Shown here: one piece after another, positions 7,937 through 17,340 of the stretch | How the letters are laid out: every line of letters begins with the position of its first letter | Position numbering within the stretch: the first letter of the stretch is position 1 | DNA from: an uncultured Arenicella sp. | GTDB taxonomy: Bacteria > Pseudomonadota > Gammaproteobacteria > Arenicellales > Arenicellaceae | Assembly (NCBI GenBank): GCA_937974565.1 | Contig: CALJWL010000044.1 | Span: 1 to 46,703 of the forward strand | Direction: 5' to 3' | Length of the DNA: 46,703 nucleotides | Notes under the pieces: generated by a model | Database searches by the model: none | Told to the model about the DNA's origin: nothing | Seen by the model: the letters and a program-made list of their open reading frames with translations, nothing else | Program-made: the position numbers and the translations under genes

Positions 7937-8707
7937 TTATTCAATAACCTTAGCTCGCGCAAAAATAGCACGCACCGCCTCTAAGTCTTCTTGCGTATCC
8001 ACCCCTGCACCGGTGCCGTGCTGCACCACCTCAACCATGATTTTCTCGCCATTATCCAGCACTCGAAGTTGCTCAAGCTTTTCAGTTTGCTCAATCGAAC
8101 TTTCTGTTAAGCAGTGATAACTTTTCAGGAAACTGGCTCGGTAAGCATAAATTCCGATATGGCGATAAGCGTCAATTGCCCATTCTTGTTTAGCGGCCTT
8201 GCCGTCGCCGTCTCTATCATAAGGAATTGGCGCCCGTGAAAAGTACATGGCTTCACCTTTGCGGTTAAACACCAATTTAACCACATTCGGGTTTTCTAAC
8301 TCGTCTTTAGATCTGATTTTTATGGCCGCGGTGGATATCGCTGCATCACTGGCAAGCCTTAATGATGTGGCCACTTGATCGATCAGTTTGCCAGGCACCA
8401 ACGGTTCGTCACCTTGCACATTCACAATGATTTCATCATCAGCTATGCGTAATGCAGTCACGACCTCGGCTATTCTATCGCTGCCAGATTCGTGATCTTC
8501 TCGGGTCATACAGACATCGCATTCTAACAAGCTCACGGCCTCGGCAATACGCTCATCGTCGGTAGCAACAATCACCCGACTTGCGGATGACTCATGAGCG
8601 CGGTCTACAACGTGCGCAATCATGGGTTTACCGGCAATATCTAATAACGCTTTACCGTGCAAGCGAGTTGATGCATAACGAGCAGGGATAACCACGGTAA
8701 AAGCCAT
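7937..8707 (-). CDS. kdsB: 3-deoxy-manno-octulosonate cytidylyltransferase KdsB
   Basis: 256 residues. It activates KDO with CTP to give CMP-KDO, the donor for the inner core of LPS; cytosolic. The N-terminal nucleotidyltransferase motif VIPARYASTRLHGKAL is intact, followed by IVATDDERI, the VQGDEPL metal/substrate motif near 100, and YFSRAPIPYDRDG. The length matches the family. It starts 2 bp after the stop of the Trm112-like gene, in the conserved lpxK-ycaR-kdsB arrangement. Confidence 0.96.
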   Translation of the reverse strand: MAFTVVIPARYASTRLHGKALLDIAGKPMIAHVVDRAHESSASRVIVATDDERIAEAVSLLECDVCMTREDHESGSDRIAEVVTALRIADDEIIVNVQGDEPLVPGKLIDQVATSLRLASDAAISTAAIKIRSKDELENPNVVKLVFNRKGEAMYFSRAPIPYDRDGDGKAAKQEWAIDAYRHIGIYAYRASFLKSYHCLTESSIEQTEKLEQLRVLDNGEKIMVEVVQHGTGAGVDTQEDLEAVRAIFARAKVIE

Positions 8708-8709
8708 TA

Positions 8710-8895
8710 CTAAGTTCGCTCTTCTTGTTGTTCTAATTCTCGTGCTTCGGTTTCTAACAACACTGGGAAACCGTCACGAATCGGAAACGCGAGCCGCGCT
8801 TGATACGAGATAAGCTCTTGTGCCTCTCGGTCAAAGTCCAGACGCCCTTTTGTGATCGGGCACACCAACATTTCTAGCAATTTTGTGTTCATCAA
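8710..8895 (-). CDS. Trm112/YcaR family small protein
   Basis: 61 residues, typical size. It contains the family pattern [16 protein letters not shown] near the N-terminus and [19 protein letters not shown] near the C-terminus. The classical zinc-binding form has four Cys; here only one Cys remains, as in many proteobacterial YcaR-type members. The role is unknown, though the gene is nearly always beside lpxK and kdsB. It lies 13 bp after lpxK and 2 bp before kdsB. Confidence 0.9.
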   Translation of the reverse strand: MMNTKLLEMLVCPITKGRLDFDREAQELISYQARLAFPIRDGFPVLLETEARELEQQEERT

Positions 8896-8908
8896 ACGTT
8901 AAACGGAG

Positions 8909-9931
8909 TTATAGGCATGCCTTAAGCAAACTTGCCAATTGAGTATTAAATTGTTCACTGAGTTTAGCATTTACGGGCAAATACCAGTGCCTAGAATCAG
9001 CAAAAGCTTGGCACTTAACTGCGTCTTTCTCTGTCATTAGCACTTGAGCGTTCGAAAAATCAATATCGCTGGCACTGAAGGGATGATGATCTGCAAAACG
9101 GTGTTCAAAGAAATCGTAATCGAGTTCTCGGCATGTATCGAAAAAGCGTTGAGGGTTACCAATACCCGCTACAGCATGAAAACGTTGGTGAATATCAAAT
9201 TCACACTCAGATATAGAGCCGCGCTCTGACATTGGCGCCTTTTGATCCGGTGATTTCGAAGGCACTCTTGTGGGTTGACCCGCTTGAAGAGTCAGCGAAT
9301 AGCGATTTGCTGTATCCTGAGCTAAACCGTGTTCGATTATCAAATCCACTGAACGCAAACGTGACAATGGTTCTCGGCAAGGCCCTGCAGGCAATAAAAA
9401 TGCATTTTGGTTCGGTGACGTGGCATCAAGCAAACACACCTCAATATCGCGGCCTAATGCGAAATGTTGCAAGCCATCATCACTAATAATGACGTCGACG
9501 TCATCCAGTTTGCGCAGTAACTGAATTGATGCTCTCCGGTCAGCCCCAACCACCATTGATACACCGGTTCGGCGAACAATAAGTGCCGGTTCATCTCCGC
9601 TTTCACTTACTGGCGAAGTGGCCTTAACATGATAAGGGTAATCCGGCGCTTTGCCACCATAACCGCGACTAATTACGCCCGGTTTATACCCCTGCCGCCG
9701 AAGCTCTTCAACTAAATAGATAACAACTGGGGTTTTGCCCGTTCCTCCAACCGTTAAATTCCCTACTACGATCACGGGTATGGGGGCACGATAGGTCAAG
9801 AGTAACCCTATCCTGTACGCGCTGCGTTTAATTAAAAAGCCACCCCGATACACAAATGTCAGCGGCCATAGCATGGCCGTTAAGAAATTAGGCTTTCGCC
9901 AACTTCGTTCAAATGCCGCGCGGAGACTCAT
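8909..9931 (-). CDS. lpxK: Tetraacyldisaccharide 4'-kinase LpxK
   Basis: 340 residues. It phosphorylates the 4' position of tetraacyldisaccharide-1-phosphate to make lipid IVA, at the inner face of the inner membrane. An N-terminal hydrophobic anchor region (about 17-45) precedes the Walker A GNLTVGGTGKTPV near residue 57. The DDGLQH motif is at about 150 and MTEKDAVKC lies near the C-terminus. Length is typical. It follows msbA by 60 bp in the conserved msbA-lpxK order. Confidence 0.95.
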   Translation of the reverse strand: MSLRAAFERSWRKPNFLTAMLWPLTFVYRGGFLIKRSAYRIGLLLTYRAPIPVIVVGNLTVGGTGKTPVVIYLVEELRRQGYKPGVISRGYGGKAPDYPYHVKATSPVSESGDEPALIVRRTGVSMVVGADRRASIQLLRKLDDVDVIISDDGLQHFALGRDIEVCLLDATSPNQNAFLLPAGPCREPLSRLRSVDLIIEHGLAQDTANRYSLTLQAGQPTRVPSKSPDQKAPMSERGSISECEFDIHQRFHAVAGIGNPQRFFDTCRELDYDFFEHRFADHHPFSASDIDFSNAQVLMTEKDAVKCQAFADSRHWYLPVNAKLSEQFNTQLASLLKACL

Positions 9932-9991
9932 AATTATTTAGGGTAACGGAATATCTAACGCAACGTGTATCAATTCTTAGTCAAATCAAAC

Positions 9992-11821
9992 TTAACGGTT
10001 CCAAAAGAAGAACCCTTTCTTCAAGTTTCCAGATTGCGCCCGATGCAAGTCTGCGTAAACGCCGCTCTTTTTAATAAGTTGCTTATGTGGACCTTGTTCC
10101 ACGATTTTACCGCGTTCAAGTACGATGATGTTATCAGCGCTTTCAATGGTCGATAAGCGGTGAGCGACCACCAGAGAGGTGCGCCCCTTCATTAACGTTT
10201 CTAAGGCGTCTTGAACAAAACGTTCAGATTTGTTGTCCAACGCAGACGTTGCTTCATCTAAAATCAATAAGGGTGCATTTTTGTAGATTGCACGAGCAAT
10301 GGCCACTCGCTGGCGCTGACCACCGGATAAACGCAAACCACTTTCACCCACCATGGTGTCTAAGCCTAACGGCATTTCATCAAGAAATTCATCCACGTGC
10401 GCCGCTTTTATTGCGGCCTGTAAGCGGGCCTCATCGTACTGATCAAGCATGCCATACATGATATTACGGCCAATGGTGTCATCGAACAAAGTGGTTTCTT
10501 GGCTCACTAAAGCTACTTGAGATCGTAGCCCTTTAAGGCAAATATCATTCACATCAACCCCATCGATGAATATACGACCTTGTTGTGGGGTGTAAAAGCG
10601 CAAAATAAGCGATGTGATGGTCGATTTACCACTGCCTGAGGGGCCAACTAAAGCAACACGTTCACCGGGTTTGATGTGCAAATTAATGTTATTTAGTACC
10701 GATTGCTCATCGCTCTCTCGATACTTAAACGTGACATTATCAAACGTCACGTGACCGCGAATATTATCGAGCTGAATGGAACCCGTATCCACCTCGGGGG
10801 TCTCGTCAATCACTTGAAAAACACTGTCAGCGGCCGTAACACCCACTTGAATTTTCTCATTGACTTTGGCTAATCGCTTTAAAGGACTCATCAAAGCCAA
10901 ACAAGCCATAATGTAAGTTGAAAACTGCACCACAGATTCGGGGCCAGTACGCAAATAATTCAGAAATATATAAAGAATGACCGCGATTGCAGGGGCAACA
11001 AGCAACATGGTCATCGGCACCAAACCCGCCGACACTTTGGCACGTTTTAAGTTTTGCTGTAAATTAAACTCATTAGCGCGGTTAAAATTTTCCACCTCTT
11101 GGGCTTGCCCGTTATAAACCTTAATAACCTTCTGACCAACCACCGCTTCTTTGACCGTATCACCAATGCCTCCCATTGAGCCCTGTATTTTCTTTGATGT
11201 TCGACGAAAACGCCTATTGGTGTAACCAGCAACCAACACGACCAACGGAACAATAAAAAGAAATATTAGAGTCAATCGCCACTCAGACCAGAACAAAAAA
11301 ACAATCAAGCCAATGGCTTTAAACGACTCACGAAACATAATACTAAGTGTGTCCGTAATCGCCGTTGATGTGGCTTCTACATCATAAATAAGTTTGGCGA
11401 TGGTTTGTGCCGAAGTCGTGCGATCAAAATAAGGCGTTGGCAAAGAAATCATCTTGCCAAAAATATCTTGTCGTAAGGAAAATATCACCAACCGACCTGT
11501 TTTAGCCATGGTGTAGTTCCCAATGTAACCAGTGATTGCTCGAGCAGCCAGAATTCCCATCAATAGTAATCCTGACCAGCGTACGAACCAATCATCTCCA
11601 TTAAGAAAGCCGCTCTTTAAAATTAAATCTATCGACTTTACAAATGATGCCTCAATGGTCCCTGTGAGCATTAAAAAAACAATAGCGGTCAGAAGCAATG
11701 TCTTATGTCGTAACATATACGACATAAGGCGCAATAACGTTGCACGCGCATCAAGATGACTGACTTCTTTCTTTTCAAAAGCCTCAGTGTGTTGTGAGTT
11801 CACAGAAATTTTATCGGACAT
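9992..11821 (-). CDS. msbA: Lipid A export ABC transporter MsbA
   Basis: 609 residues, a half-transporter with fused membrane and ATPase domains, working as a homodimer to flip core-lipid A across the inner membrane. Six membrane segments occupy about residues 35-330. The ATPase domain has Walker A GPSGSGKST, the LSGGQRQRVAIARA signature, LLILDEATSALD and the H-loop VAHRLST. It carries ~25 extra hydrophilic residues at the N-terminus and ends in a basic, aromatic tail (KKGFFFWNR). It sits between exbD (143 bp upstream) and lpxK. Confidence 0.95.
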   Translation of the reverse strand: MSDKISVNSQHTEAFEKKEVSHLDARATLLRLMSYMLRHKTLLLTAIVFLMLTGTIEASFVKSIDLILKSGFLNGDDWFVRWSGLLLMGILAARAITGYIGNYTMAKTGRLVIFSLRQDIFGKMISLPTPYFDRTTSAQTIAKLIYDVEATSTAITDTLSIMFRESFKAIGLIVFLFWSEWRLTLIFLFIVPLVVLVAGYTNRRFRRTSKKIQGSMGGIGDTVKEAVVGQKVIKVYNGQAQEVENFNRANEFNLQQNLKRAKVSAGLVPMTMLLVAPAIAVILYIFLNYLRTGPESVVQFSTYIMACLALMSPLKRLAKVNEKIQVGVTAADSVFQVIDETPEVDTGSIQLDNIRGHVTFDNVTFKYRESDEQSVLNNINLHIKPGERVALVGPSGSGKSTITSLILRFYTPQQGRIFIDGVDVNDICLKGLRSQVALVSQETTLFDDTIGRNIMYGMLDQYDEARLQAAIKAAHVDEFLDEMPLGLDTMVGESGLRLSGGQRQRVAIARAIYKNAPLLILDEATSALDNKSERFVQDALETLMKGRTSLVVAHRLSTIESADNIIVLERGKIVEQGPHKQLIKKSGVYADLHRAQSGNLKKGFFFWNR

Positions 11822-11964
11822 GGCTCTGTTTGAAGCAAACTTTATAACGACTTAAATGAAAGCGTGGTATTGGGTGTTTTAGCCATGACGTTTAACAGTT
11901 TTAGATTTCAAGCCCAGATAGCTAAGAACGGCAGAATGCTATTAATAGCTTATTCGCTTACACT

Positions 11965-12399
11965 CTACTCAGTAATCTGCTTAGTTGCGAAGGTGATATT
12001 CGTTAAACCGAGTTCTTGTGCAACGTCCATCACCTTTATCACAGCTTCGTGTGGCGCTTTGCGGTCTGCTCGAATAATCAGCAATAGCTTTTCTTGCGAT
12101 TGATAACTCTCTAGGGCACGTTTCAATGTGTCTCTATTCGAATTAATCAACGCTTTAGCCGCCACTTCTGAGTCTGTGGCAATGGCGTATTGTGATTGCG
12201 CCCCTATTTGAATTTCCACACTGGTTGGTACCACGGCAACTTGTTCGCCAGAAGATTCAGGAAGGTTAATTTTTAACGAGGTTTCTTTGGTAAACGTGGT
12301 TGAAATCATAAAGAAAATTAACAATAGAAACACCACATCAATTAACGGTGTTAATTCTATTGCGGTTTCGTCCTGTTCGTTTTGTGATCCGAAGTTCAT
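11965..12399 (-). CDS. exbD: Biopolymer transport protein ExbD
   Basis: 144 residues. One N-terminal membrane helix (about 18-38) contains the proton-path Asp in the LTPLIDVVFLLLIFF motif. It is followed by a periplasmic domain ending in VMDVAQELGLTNITFATK, typical of ExbD/TolR. It works with ExbB to energise TonB. It starts 11 bp after exbB. There is no tonB next to it, but a TonB-dependent receptor lies at 36969. TolR is the main alternative; the position beside msbA is usual for this ExbD-type pair. Confidence 0.9.
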   Translation of the reverse strand: MNFGSQNEQDETAIELTPLIDVVFLLLIFFMISTTFTKETSLKINLPESSGEQVAVVPTSVEIQIGAQSQYAIATDSEVAAKALINSNRDTLKRALESYQSQEKLLLIIRADRKAPHEAVIKVMDVAQELGLTNITFATKQITE

Positions 12400-12410
12400 T
12401 AATGACCTTA

Positions 12411-13010
12411 CTAACTTTTGTGACTGTCAATCAGAGCCAGAGCTTCTTCTTCAAGAGTTACAGCAAGCTCAGCAATTTTTCCCCTAAAATGGCGATAAAA
12501 CATCAAACACGGTATTCCGACCGACAGCCCAGCTGCCGTTGTGATTAATGCTTCTGAAATACCGCCGGATAAGACAGTTGGGTCACCAACACCGCTGGCT
12601 GTAATTGCAGTAAACACCTTAATCATGCCAATGACCGTGCCCAACAAACCAATCAACGGAGTAATTGAGGCAATGGTGCCCAACGTGTTTAGGTAACGAG
12701 CTAAACGATGCACGACGACTTTACCGGTCTCTTCCAACCCTTCACGCACGGCACCTTCACCACGATGCCAATTTTCCAAGCCTGCGGCCAACACTTGGCC
12801 TAATGGGGAATGCTCGCGCACTTTATTAATTCTTTCCCCAGTCATGCGACCAGAGGTCGCTAGCTCAATAACCTGCTCGCGCAAATGGCTGGGCGCAACC
12901 TGGCGTGTTCTGAGCGTAAGCAAACGCTCGAAAATGATGGTCAGTGCAACCAATGAGCAAAGCAGAATAATCCACATAAGCGGGCCACCGGCCCGAAACA
13001 GTTCAAACAT
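12411..13010 (-). CDS. exbB: MotA/TolQ/ExbB proton channel protein ExbB
   Basis: 199 residues. Three membrane segments are visible: about 8-27, 105-140 (LGTIASITPLIGLLGTVIGM) and 145-172. The conserved GLLGTVIGMI motif and the ITTAAGL segment of the MotA/TolQ/ExbB family are present. It forms the pentameric channel around ExbD. The two genes are 11 bp apart. On the minus strand upstream, TTGGTT and TATATC spaced 16 bp apart around 13035-13062 could be its promoter, weakly. Confidence 0.92.
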   Translation of the reverse strand: MFELFRAGGPLMWIILLCSLVALTIIFERLLTLRTRQVAPSHLREQVIELATSGRMTGERINKVREHSPLGQVLAAGLENWHRGEGAVREGLEETGKVVVHRLARYLNTLGTIASITPLIGLLGTVIGMIKVFTAITASGVGDPTVLSGGISEALITTAAGLSVGIPCLMFYRHFRGKIAELAVTLEEEALALIDSHKS

Positions 13011-13418
13011 CGAATACCTTAAAATTCAGCCTAGCTGATATAACGCGTTTACTTCGAAAACCAAAACACATGATTCTGAACCATAAAACCGCTCGTGGCC
13101 CAAACATTAGGCTTTGGTCACCTTATTGCATGCGCTGCTGAAACCAGCAACAATTAAAAAAGACATTGTTAATGTCTTTTTACTTTTCTGCAAGGAGTCT
13201 ATCAAACAATGGTTTTGTGCGCGTGGGTTTTTACGCTGTTAACTGGCAACAACAAAAAACGCTTAACTTGACTTTACTCATCCCTCCTTATACATAGAAA
13301 AATCATACTGAAATTTCATGGCATTATGCGCTTTTCTACGTTTAACCATACGTTCTTATAGTGTGTGCTTCGTGCTGTATTATTGATGCAATAGATTGCT
13401 TAAATCACCAACTAACGT
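13011..13418. other. 408-bp intergenic stretch between exbB and comEC
   Basis: No gene of any plausible length. It holds the palindromic terminator at 13157-13181 and the probable exbB promoter near the 13010 end. A plus-strand TTGACT (13268-13273) with TACATA 17 bp later is promoter-like but points into the 3' end of comEC with nothing to express. Nothing else supported. Confidence 0.6.
13157..13181. terminator. Perfect palindromic terminator downstream of comEC
   Basis: AAAAAGACATT and AATGTCTTTTT are perfect complements around a GTT loop. The T-run on either strand makes it a short intrinsic terminator that can act both ways. It lies 240 bp past the comEC stop and 147 bp before the exbB start, so it most likely insulates exbB from comEC. 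Confidence 0.65.
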
Positions 13419-15809
13419 CTAACCGCCGCCCCAATGCCATATACGTTGTGAAGAATGACGAAATCGATTTACTTGAACATGCCCGTTTTCAACCACGACC
13501 TCTATGCTGCCAGAATCGACTGTTGAAACCACAGTAATACCTCTATCACTGTAACGTTTAAGAACCGCTGAATCGGGGTGCCCATAGTGATTTAAATAAC
13601 CCGCGGCCACCAAAGCCAATTTAGGTTTAACCACATCAAGAAATGTCGCTGTAGACGATGTTTTACTGCCTTGGTGAGGCACCAACATAACAGTGGCTTT
13701 GAGAGCAGCGCCCCGTGAAATCAGGTAACGCTCTACTTGCTTTTCTATATCACCTGTTATCAATATTGAGGTGCCTTGATGCTCTACCTTCAGCACACAG
13801 GAACGGTTATTACTGCCTTTGGGAGTGTGTTCATCTGGGCTGAGAATAGAAAAATGAGTATCTCCTTGCCGCCAATGCTGACCAGCCTCGCACTCTATGG
13901 CATTGGGCAGTTTATCGATGCGGCTGGTTAGTACATTATCAATACGCACAGCGTTTGATAAGACTGTGTAACCGCCAATATGATCATTATCGGCGTGACT
14001 AATAATCAGTTTATCAACCTTGTCTATTCCCTCGGAACGAAGATACGGCAGCAAAACGGCTTCGGCCGCGGTAAACCCAGAACTGTAGCGCGGGCCTGTA
14101 TCGTATACGATGACGTACCCTTGAGTTTGAATCACCAAAGACAAACCCTGACCAACATCAAGCAATGTGATTTTCAAGCGTTGCAGTGAACTCTGAGCAT
14201 TCTCTTGAGAGTGATTCAGGAATAAAATTAAACCACTTAAAATAAGGACAACGGACACAAAAATGACCGAGGGCGTTCTTGGGAAACTCACCCAAAGCAC
14301 CACCATCACACACAACAGTGAGCCCCAAATTACTGGCTCAACACTTGGAATAACCAACGACGAATATGAATAGGCCGTCACCCACTCCAAAAATGAAAAG
14401 ACGGCACGGTAAAACGATTCTAACAGCGTCAGTAACGGCCTAGCCACCAGCGTTAGCCCGATTTCATTGAGCAACACCCCAAATAATGTGGCGGGTATCA
14501 AAAACAAACAAAACAACGGAACAGCCATTAAGTTCAGTACGGGGGAAAGTACAGACAGTTGACCAAATATCATGACAGTAAGTGGTGCCATACCTAGCCA
14601 CAAACTCAATTGCAACTTCAATAGCCCTAAGTTTGTGTCGTTACGAGAAGCAAGATAAATCACCAACACAGCCCCGCATGACAGCCAAAACCCGGCGTCA
14701 AGCAGTGCAAAAGCATCAATTAATAGTACAAAACTAGCGGCTAATAACAGAACTTTTAATAAACTCACCTCTCGAACTAAAAGCTTGGTGATCACAAATA
14801 TCACCAACATTAATAGCGCACGCTGAGTTGAAACGGCAAACCCTGCCAGCGCCGCGTATAAGACAGCGGCCGGAATTGCTGGAATAAGGCACAAGTAAGG
14901 CCTAGGGAATCGACTAAATGCAGTAGGAAATAGATTAAATACGTGTTTAAAAACGAACATTACACCAAAAAAAACCAGCCCGATGTGCAACCCTGAAATG
15001 GCAAACAAATGACTCAACCCTGAATCCTGTAAGACTTGTCTCTGCTTAGCACTAAAGCCCGATTTATCACCAATGCTGAGCGCCATTATCACATTTTTAC
15101 CAACGCGATCGTCGCCCACACGTGTCAATGATTCGTTTATATTCGCTTTGATTTTTTCTCGCCAGACATGCGGGCTTACTACACGGCGGTCATGTCTAAA
15201 ATTAAGTGACGTTACTCGCACATACCCTTTACCAACAATACGATGTCGGAACAGGTATTTTTCATAATCAAAGGCCCCCTCGCTGGCGTAACCATGAGGT
15301 CTTTTAAGGCGTACGGTTAACGTCCATACCTCGCCTGCTTGGATTACCAAAGGACAACGATAACAACTCAGTTGCAGCTTCTTACTAATCAGCCTGTTAA
15401 GCTCAGGTGATTGGTGTTGTTGAAGTACTTGTACTCGAAATTTGACGTCTTCTTTTTTGATGATTGGCAAGCCAACTACTTTAACTATAAGCTCTATGTC
15501 CTTACGCTCCCATGTGGTCGGCATAACTGAACTTTGGTGATGATGAAATTGCAACGATGCCGAGAAAAGACCAACCGCGAGTGACAACCCAGGCAACAAG
15601 CTCGGCCACCGCATAGACAAAAATAGTAATACCGCAACGGCAACGCCCAACATCGGCATGGGAAATAACGACGCTTGAAACAACGTAAATGAATTACCAA
15701 ACACAAAACAGGCTAATAGTAAGTAAGCGCTATTTTTTTGAGCCGAAAAGTATTGAACGCAATTGAAGAGGCCTAAATGGCGAAGCAATGTGGTTTTATG
15801 TACCGTCAT
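13419..15809 (-). CDS. comEC: DNA uptake channel protein ComEC/Rec2
   Basis: 796 residues. The order is typical: an N-terminal hydrophobic region, a soluble OB-like domain (about 95-210), the Competence domain with multiple membrane helices and the hallmark SGLSHLFAISGLHIGLV near 265-285, then a metallo-beta-lactamase-like domain from about residue 540. That domain carries LLDVGQGLSLVI, YDTGPR and ISHADNDHIGG, the metal ligands expected for the nuclease-like C-terminus. ComEC moves single-stranded DNA across the inner membrane in transformation. The AAGGA ribosome site is 6 nt before the ATG. A perfect palindrome overlaps the likely transcription start. Confidence 0.95.
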   Translation of the reverse strand: MTVHKTTLLRHLGLFNCVQYFSAQKNSAYLLLACFVFGNSFTLFQASLFPMPMLGVAVAVLLFLSMRWPSLLPGLSLAVGLFSASLQFHHHQSSVMPTTWERKDIELIVKVVGLPIIKKEDVKFRVQVLQQHQSPELNRLISKKLQLSCYRCPLVIQAGEVWTLTVRLKRPHGYASEGAFDYEKYLFRHRIVGKGYVRVTSLNFRHDRRVVSPHVWREKIKANINESLTRVGDDRVGKNVIMALSIGDKSGFSAKQRQVLQDSGLSHLFAISGLHIGLVFFGVMFVFKHVFNLFPTAFSRFPRPYLCLIPAIPAAVLYAALAGFAVSTQRALLMLVIFVITKLLVREVSLLKVLLLAASFVLLIDAFALLDAGFWLSCGAVLVIYLASRNDTNLGLLKLQLSLWLGMAPLTVMIFGQLSVLSPVLNLMAVPLFCLFLIPATLFGVLLNEIGLTLVARPLLTLLESFYRAVFSFLEWVTAYSYSSLVIPSVEPVIWGSLLCVMVVLWVSFPRTPSVIFVSVVLILSGLILFLNHSQENAQSSLQRLKITLLDVGQGLSLVIQTQGYVIVYDTGPRYSSGFTAAEAVLLPYLRSEGIDKVDKLIISHADNDHIGGYTVLSNAVRIDNVLTSRIDKLPNAIECEAGQHWRQGDTHFSILSPDEHTPKGSNNRSCVLKVEHQGTSILITGDIEKQVERYLISRGAALKATVMLVPHQGSKTSSTATFLDVVKPKLALVAAGYLNHYGHPDSAVLKRYSDRGITVVSTVDSGSIEVVVENGHVQVNRFRHSSQRIWHWGGG

Positions 15810-15833
15810 GTGGTTTCCTTAAATCCATAACAC

Positions 15834-15862
15834 ACCAGATCCATCTGGTTTTAGTAACTATA
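15834..15862 (-). promoter_or_regulatory. Probable comEC -10 element with palindromic operator
   Basis: The minus strand has a -10-like TATAGT at 15857-15862. Immediately downstream, at 15834-15849, is the perfect palindrome ACCAGAT-CC-ATCTGGT. The central gap of 2 nt is too small for a good RNA hairpin, so a dimeric repressor site over the start of transcription is a better reading. No good -35 hexamer is visible. Inference from position and symmetry only. Confidence 0.4.
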
Positions 15863-15969
15863 AACGTTGGTGAAGCACTTTGATAGCGAATTTAAGTGCC
15901 ATTTAAATTCAACTATGACAATCACGTTATGTAAACGAAGTATAGTACCGATTAAAGTTTTGGCTCGCT

Positions 15970-15975
15970 TATAAT
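15970..15975 (+). promoter_or_regulatory. -10 element upstream of the DUF2062 gene
   Basis: A perfect TATAAT, giving a start about 45 nt before the GTG at 16028. No clear -35 hexamer lies at the right distance. It is divergent from the comEC promoter. Confidence 0.45.
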
Positions 15976-16027
15976 GTGACCAAGAAAATTTTAGCCATTT
16001 TGGCCTACCTAAATTATTAATCGAGCC

Positions 16028-16576
16028 GTGCGTTTATTTAGTCAACTTAAAAAGTTTTTACCTACTTATCAGGAAATCCAACAATATCGCTATTTGCACA
16101 TTTTTGGCGACGGCTTGAAACAACCCGAAGTGTGGGCATTTAAGCGGCAAAGTGTCGCCAAAGGTGTGGCGATTGGAATTTTTTGCGCATTTTTACCCAT
16201 GCCATTTGAGATGGTAGCGGCAATTTTTCTAGCGGTACTAATGGGAGGAAACCTGCCTTTTGCGATTGCAGGTGTTTGGCTTTCTAATCCTTTGACGTGG
16301 GTACCGCTTTATACGCCATGTTACTTATTAGGTGCAAAAATATTACAACTGGAACCGATTGCTCTGACCAGCATTACCTTATCTCAAGCGGGTACGCATT
16401 ACGCGGCCTTGTGGTTGGGTTGTTTGATTATAGGAGGGGGGCTGAGTATTACTACACACTTTACGATTAGTTTTATGTGGCGTTCCCAGGTACGACAACG
16501 CTGGCATAGGCGGCAACTTATGCGCATTGAGCGTAGGAAAAAGCACACTCTTGAACGCACAGAGAAACAAGATTAG
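16028..16576 (+). CDS. DUF2062 membrane protein
   Basis: 182 residues from a GTG start. The domain signature is clear: an N-terminal WAFKRQSVAKGVAIGIFCAF stretch leads into two to three hydrophobic segments, with LPMPFEMVAAIFLAV, the conserved WLSNPLTWVPLY motif and a final membrane helix at about 128-150. The C-terminal ~35 residues are very basic and probably cytoplasmic. Function is unknown in the family. It is divergent from comEC and convergent with lolD, a common neighbourhood for this family. Confidence 0.85.
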   Translation: MRLFSQLKKFLPTYQEIQQYRYLHIFGDGLKQPEVWAFKRQSVAKGVAIGIFCAFLPMPFEMVAAIFLAVLMGGNLPFAIAGVWLSNPLTWVPLYTPCYLLGAKILQLEPIALTSITLSQAGTHYAALWLGCLIIGGGLSITTHFTISFMWRSQVRQRWHRRQLMRIERRKKHTLERTEKQD

Positions 16577-16651
16577 TTTAAGTCGTCGGCCTTTTGCTCA
16601 ATCAATTCAATTCGGGTTACGGCCCTTGATGCAAAAAACCCAAGGAACATA

Positions 16652-17332
16652 CTAGTTGACGCTAAGTTTTCCGCGCTCTAGGTGGTAGACCTTATCCATT
16701 CGTGAAGCCAGACTGGAATCGTGCGTAACCATTACTAAGGCTGTGCCAACACGTTGGTTAAGCTCTAACATCATATTAAACACGGCATCGGCGGTTTTTT
16801 CATCCAAGTTACCCGTAGGCTCATCGGCCAACACCACACTTGGCTCTGTAACTAAGGCTCTAGCAATCGCGGCGCGTTGGCGCTCTCCTCCGGACAACTC
16901 AACCGGCCTGTGCGCTAAACGATGTTCTAACCCCATGGCTGATAACAATCGGGTCGCCTCATCGCGAGCGGCGTTCGCATCAACGCCCCTAATCATTAAC
17001 GGCATAGCAACGTTATCAACCGCCGTAAACTCGGGCAATAAATGGTGAAATTGATAAACAAACCCCAGATATTCATTACGAATATCGCCACGTTTTTTAT
17101 CTGACATGCCCGAAAGTTCTTGACCGTCTACCCAGATAGAGCCGGTGCTGGGTAAATCCAAACCACCAAGCAAATGCAATAGTGTGCTTTTACCGGAACC
17201 CGAGGCCCCCACAATGGCAATTCTTTCACCTGCTTGGATGTCTAAGTTAACGCCATCGAGTACCGTAACGTCATTCGGGCCTTCGGTATAAGTCTTGCCG
17301 AGTTGTTGGCAATGCAAAATTCCAGTTGTCAT
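16652..17332 (-). CDS. lolD: Lipoprotein-releasing ATPase LolD
   Basis: 226 residues. Complete ABC ATPase: Walker [11 protein letters not shown]-loop in [19 protein letters not shown], signature [15 protein letters not shown], Walker [13 protein letters not shown] and H-loop VTHD. The [10 protein letters not shown] segment is typical of LolD rather than of MacB. It powers removal of outer-membrane lipoproteins from the inner membrane for hand-over to LolA. It starts 8 bp after the permease gene and is surely cotranscribed with it. Convergent with the DUF2062 gene, with no clear terminator between. Confidence 0.94.
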   Translation of the reverse strand: MTTGILHCQQLGKTYTEGPNDVTVLDGVNLDIQAGERIAIVGASGSGKSTLLHLLGGLDLPSTGSIWVDGQELSGMSDKKRGDIRNEYLGFVYQFHHLLPEFTAVDNVAMPLMIRGVDANAARDEATRLLSAMGLEHRLAHRPVELSGGERQRAAIARALVTEPSVVLADEPTGNLDEKTADAVFNMMLELNQRVGTALVMVTHDSSLASRMDKVYHLERGKLSVN

Positions 17333-17340
17333 AATGCCCC

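Noticed and set aside
13231-13281. 16-codon minus-strand peptide MSKVKLSVFCCCQLTA after a GGAGGG
   Set aside because: The ribosome-site spacing is almost zero and there is no downstream gene arrangement typical of a leader peptide.
13268-13296. Plus-strand promoter-like TTGACT-N17-TACATA
   Set aside because: It points into the 3' end of comEC with no gene or terminator to define a transcript; chance match in A/T-rich DNA is likely.
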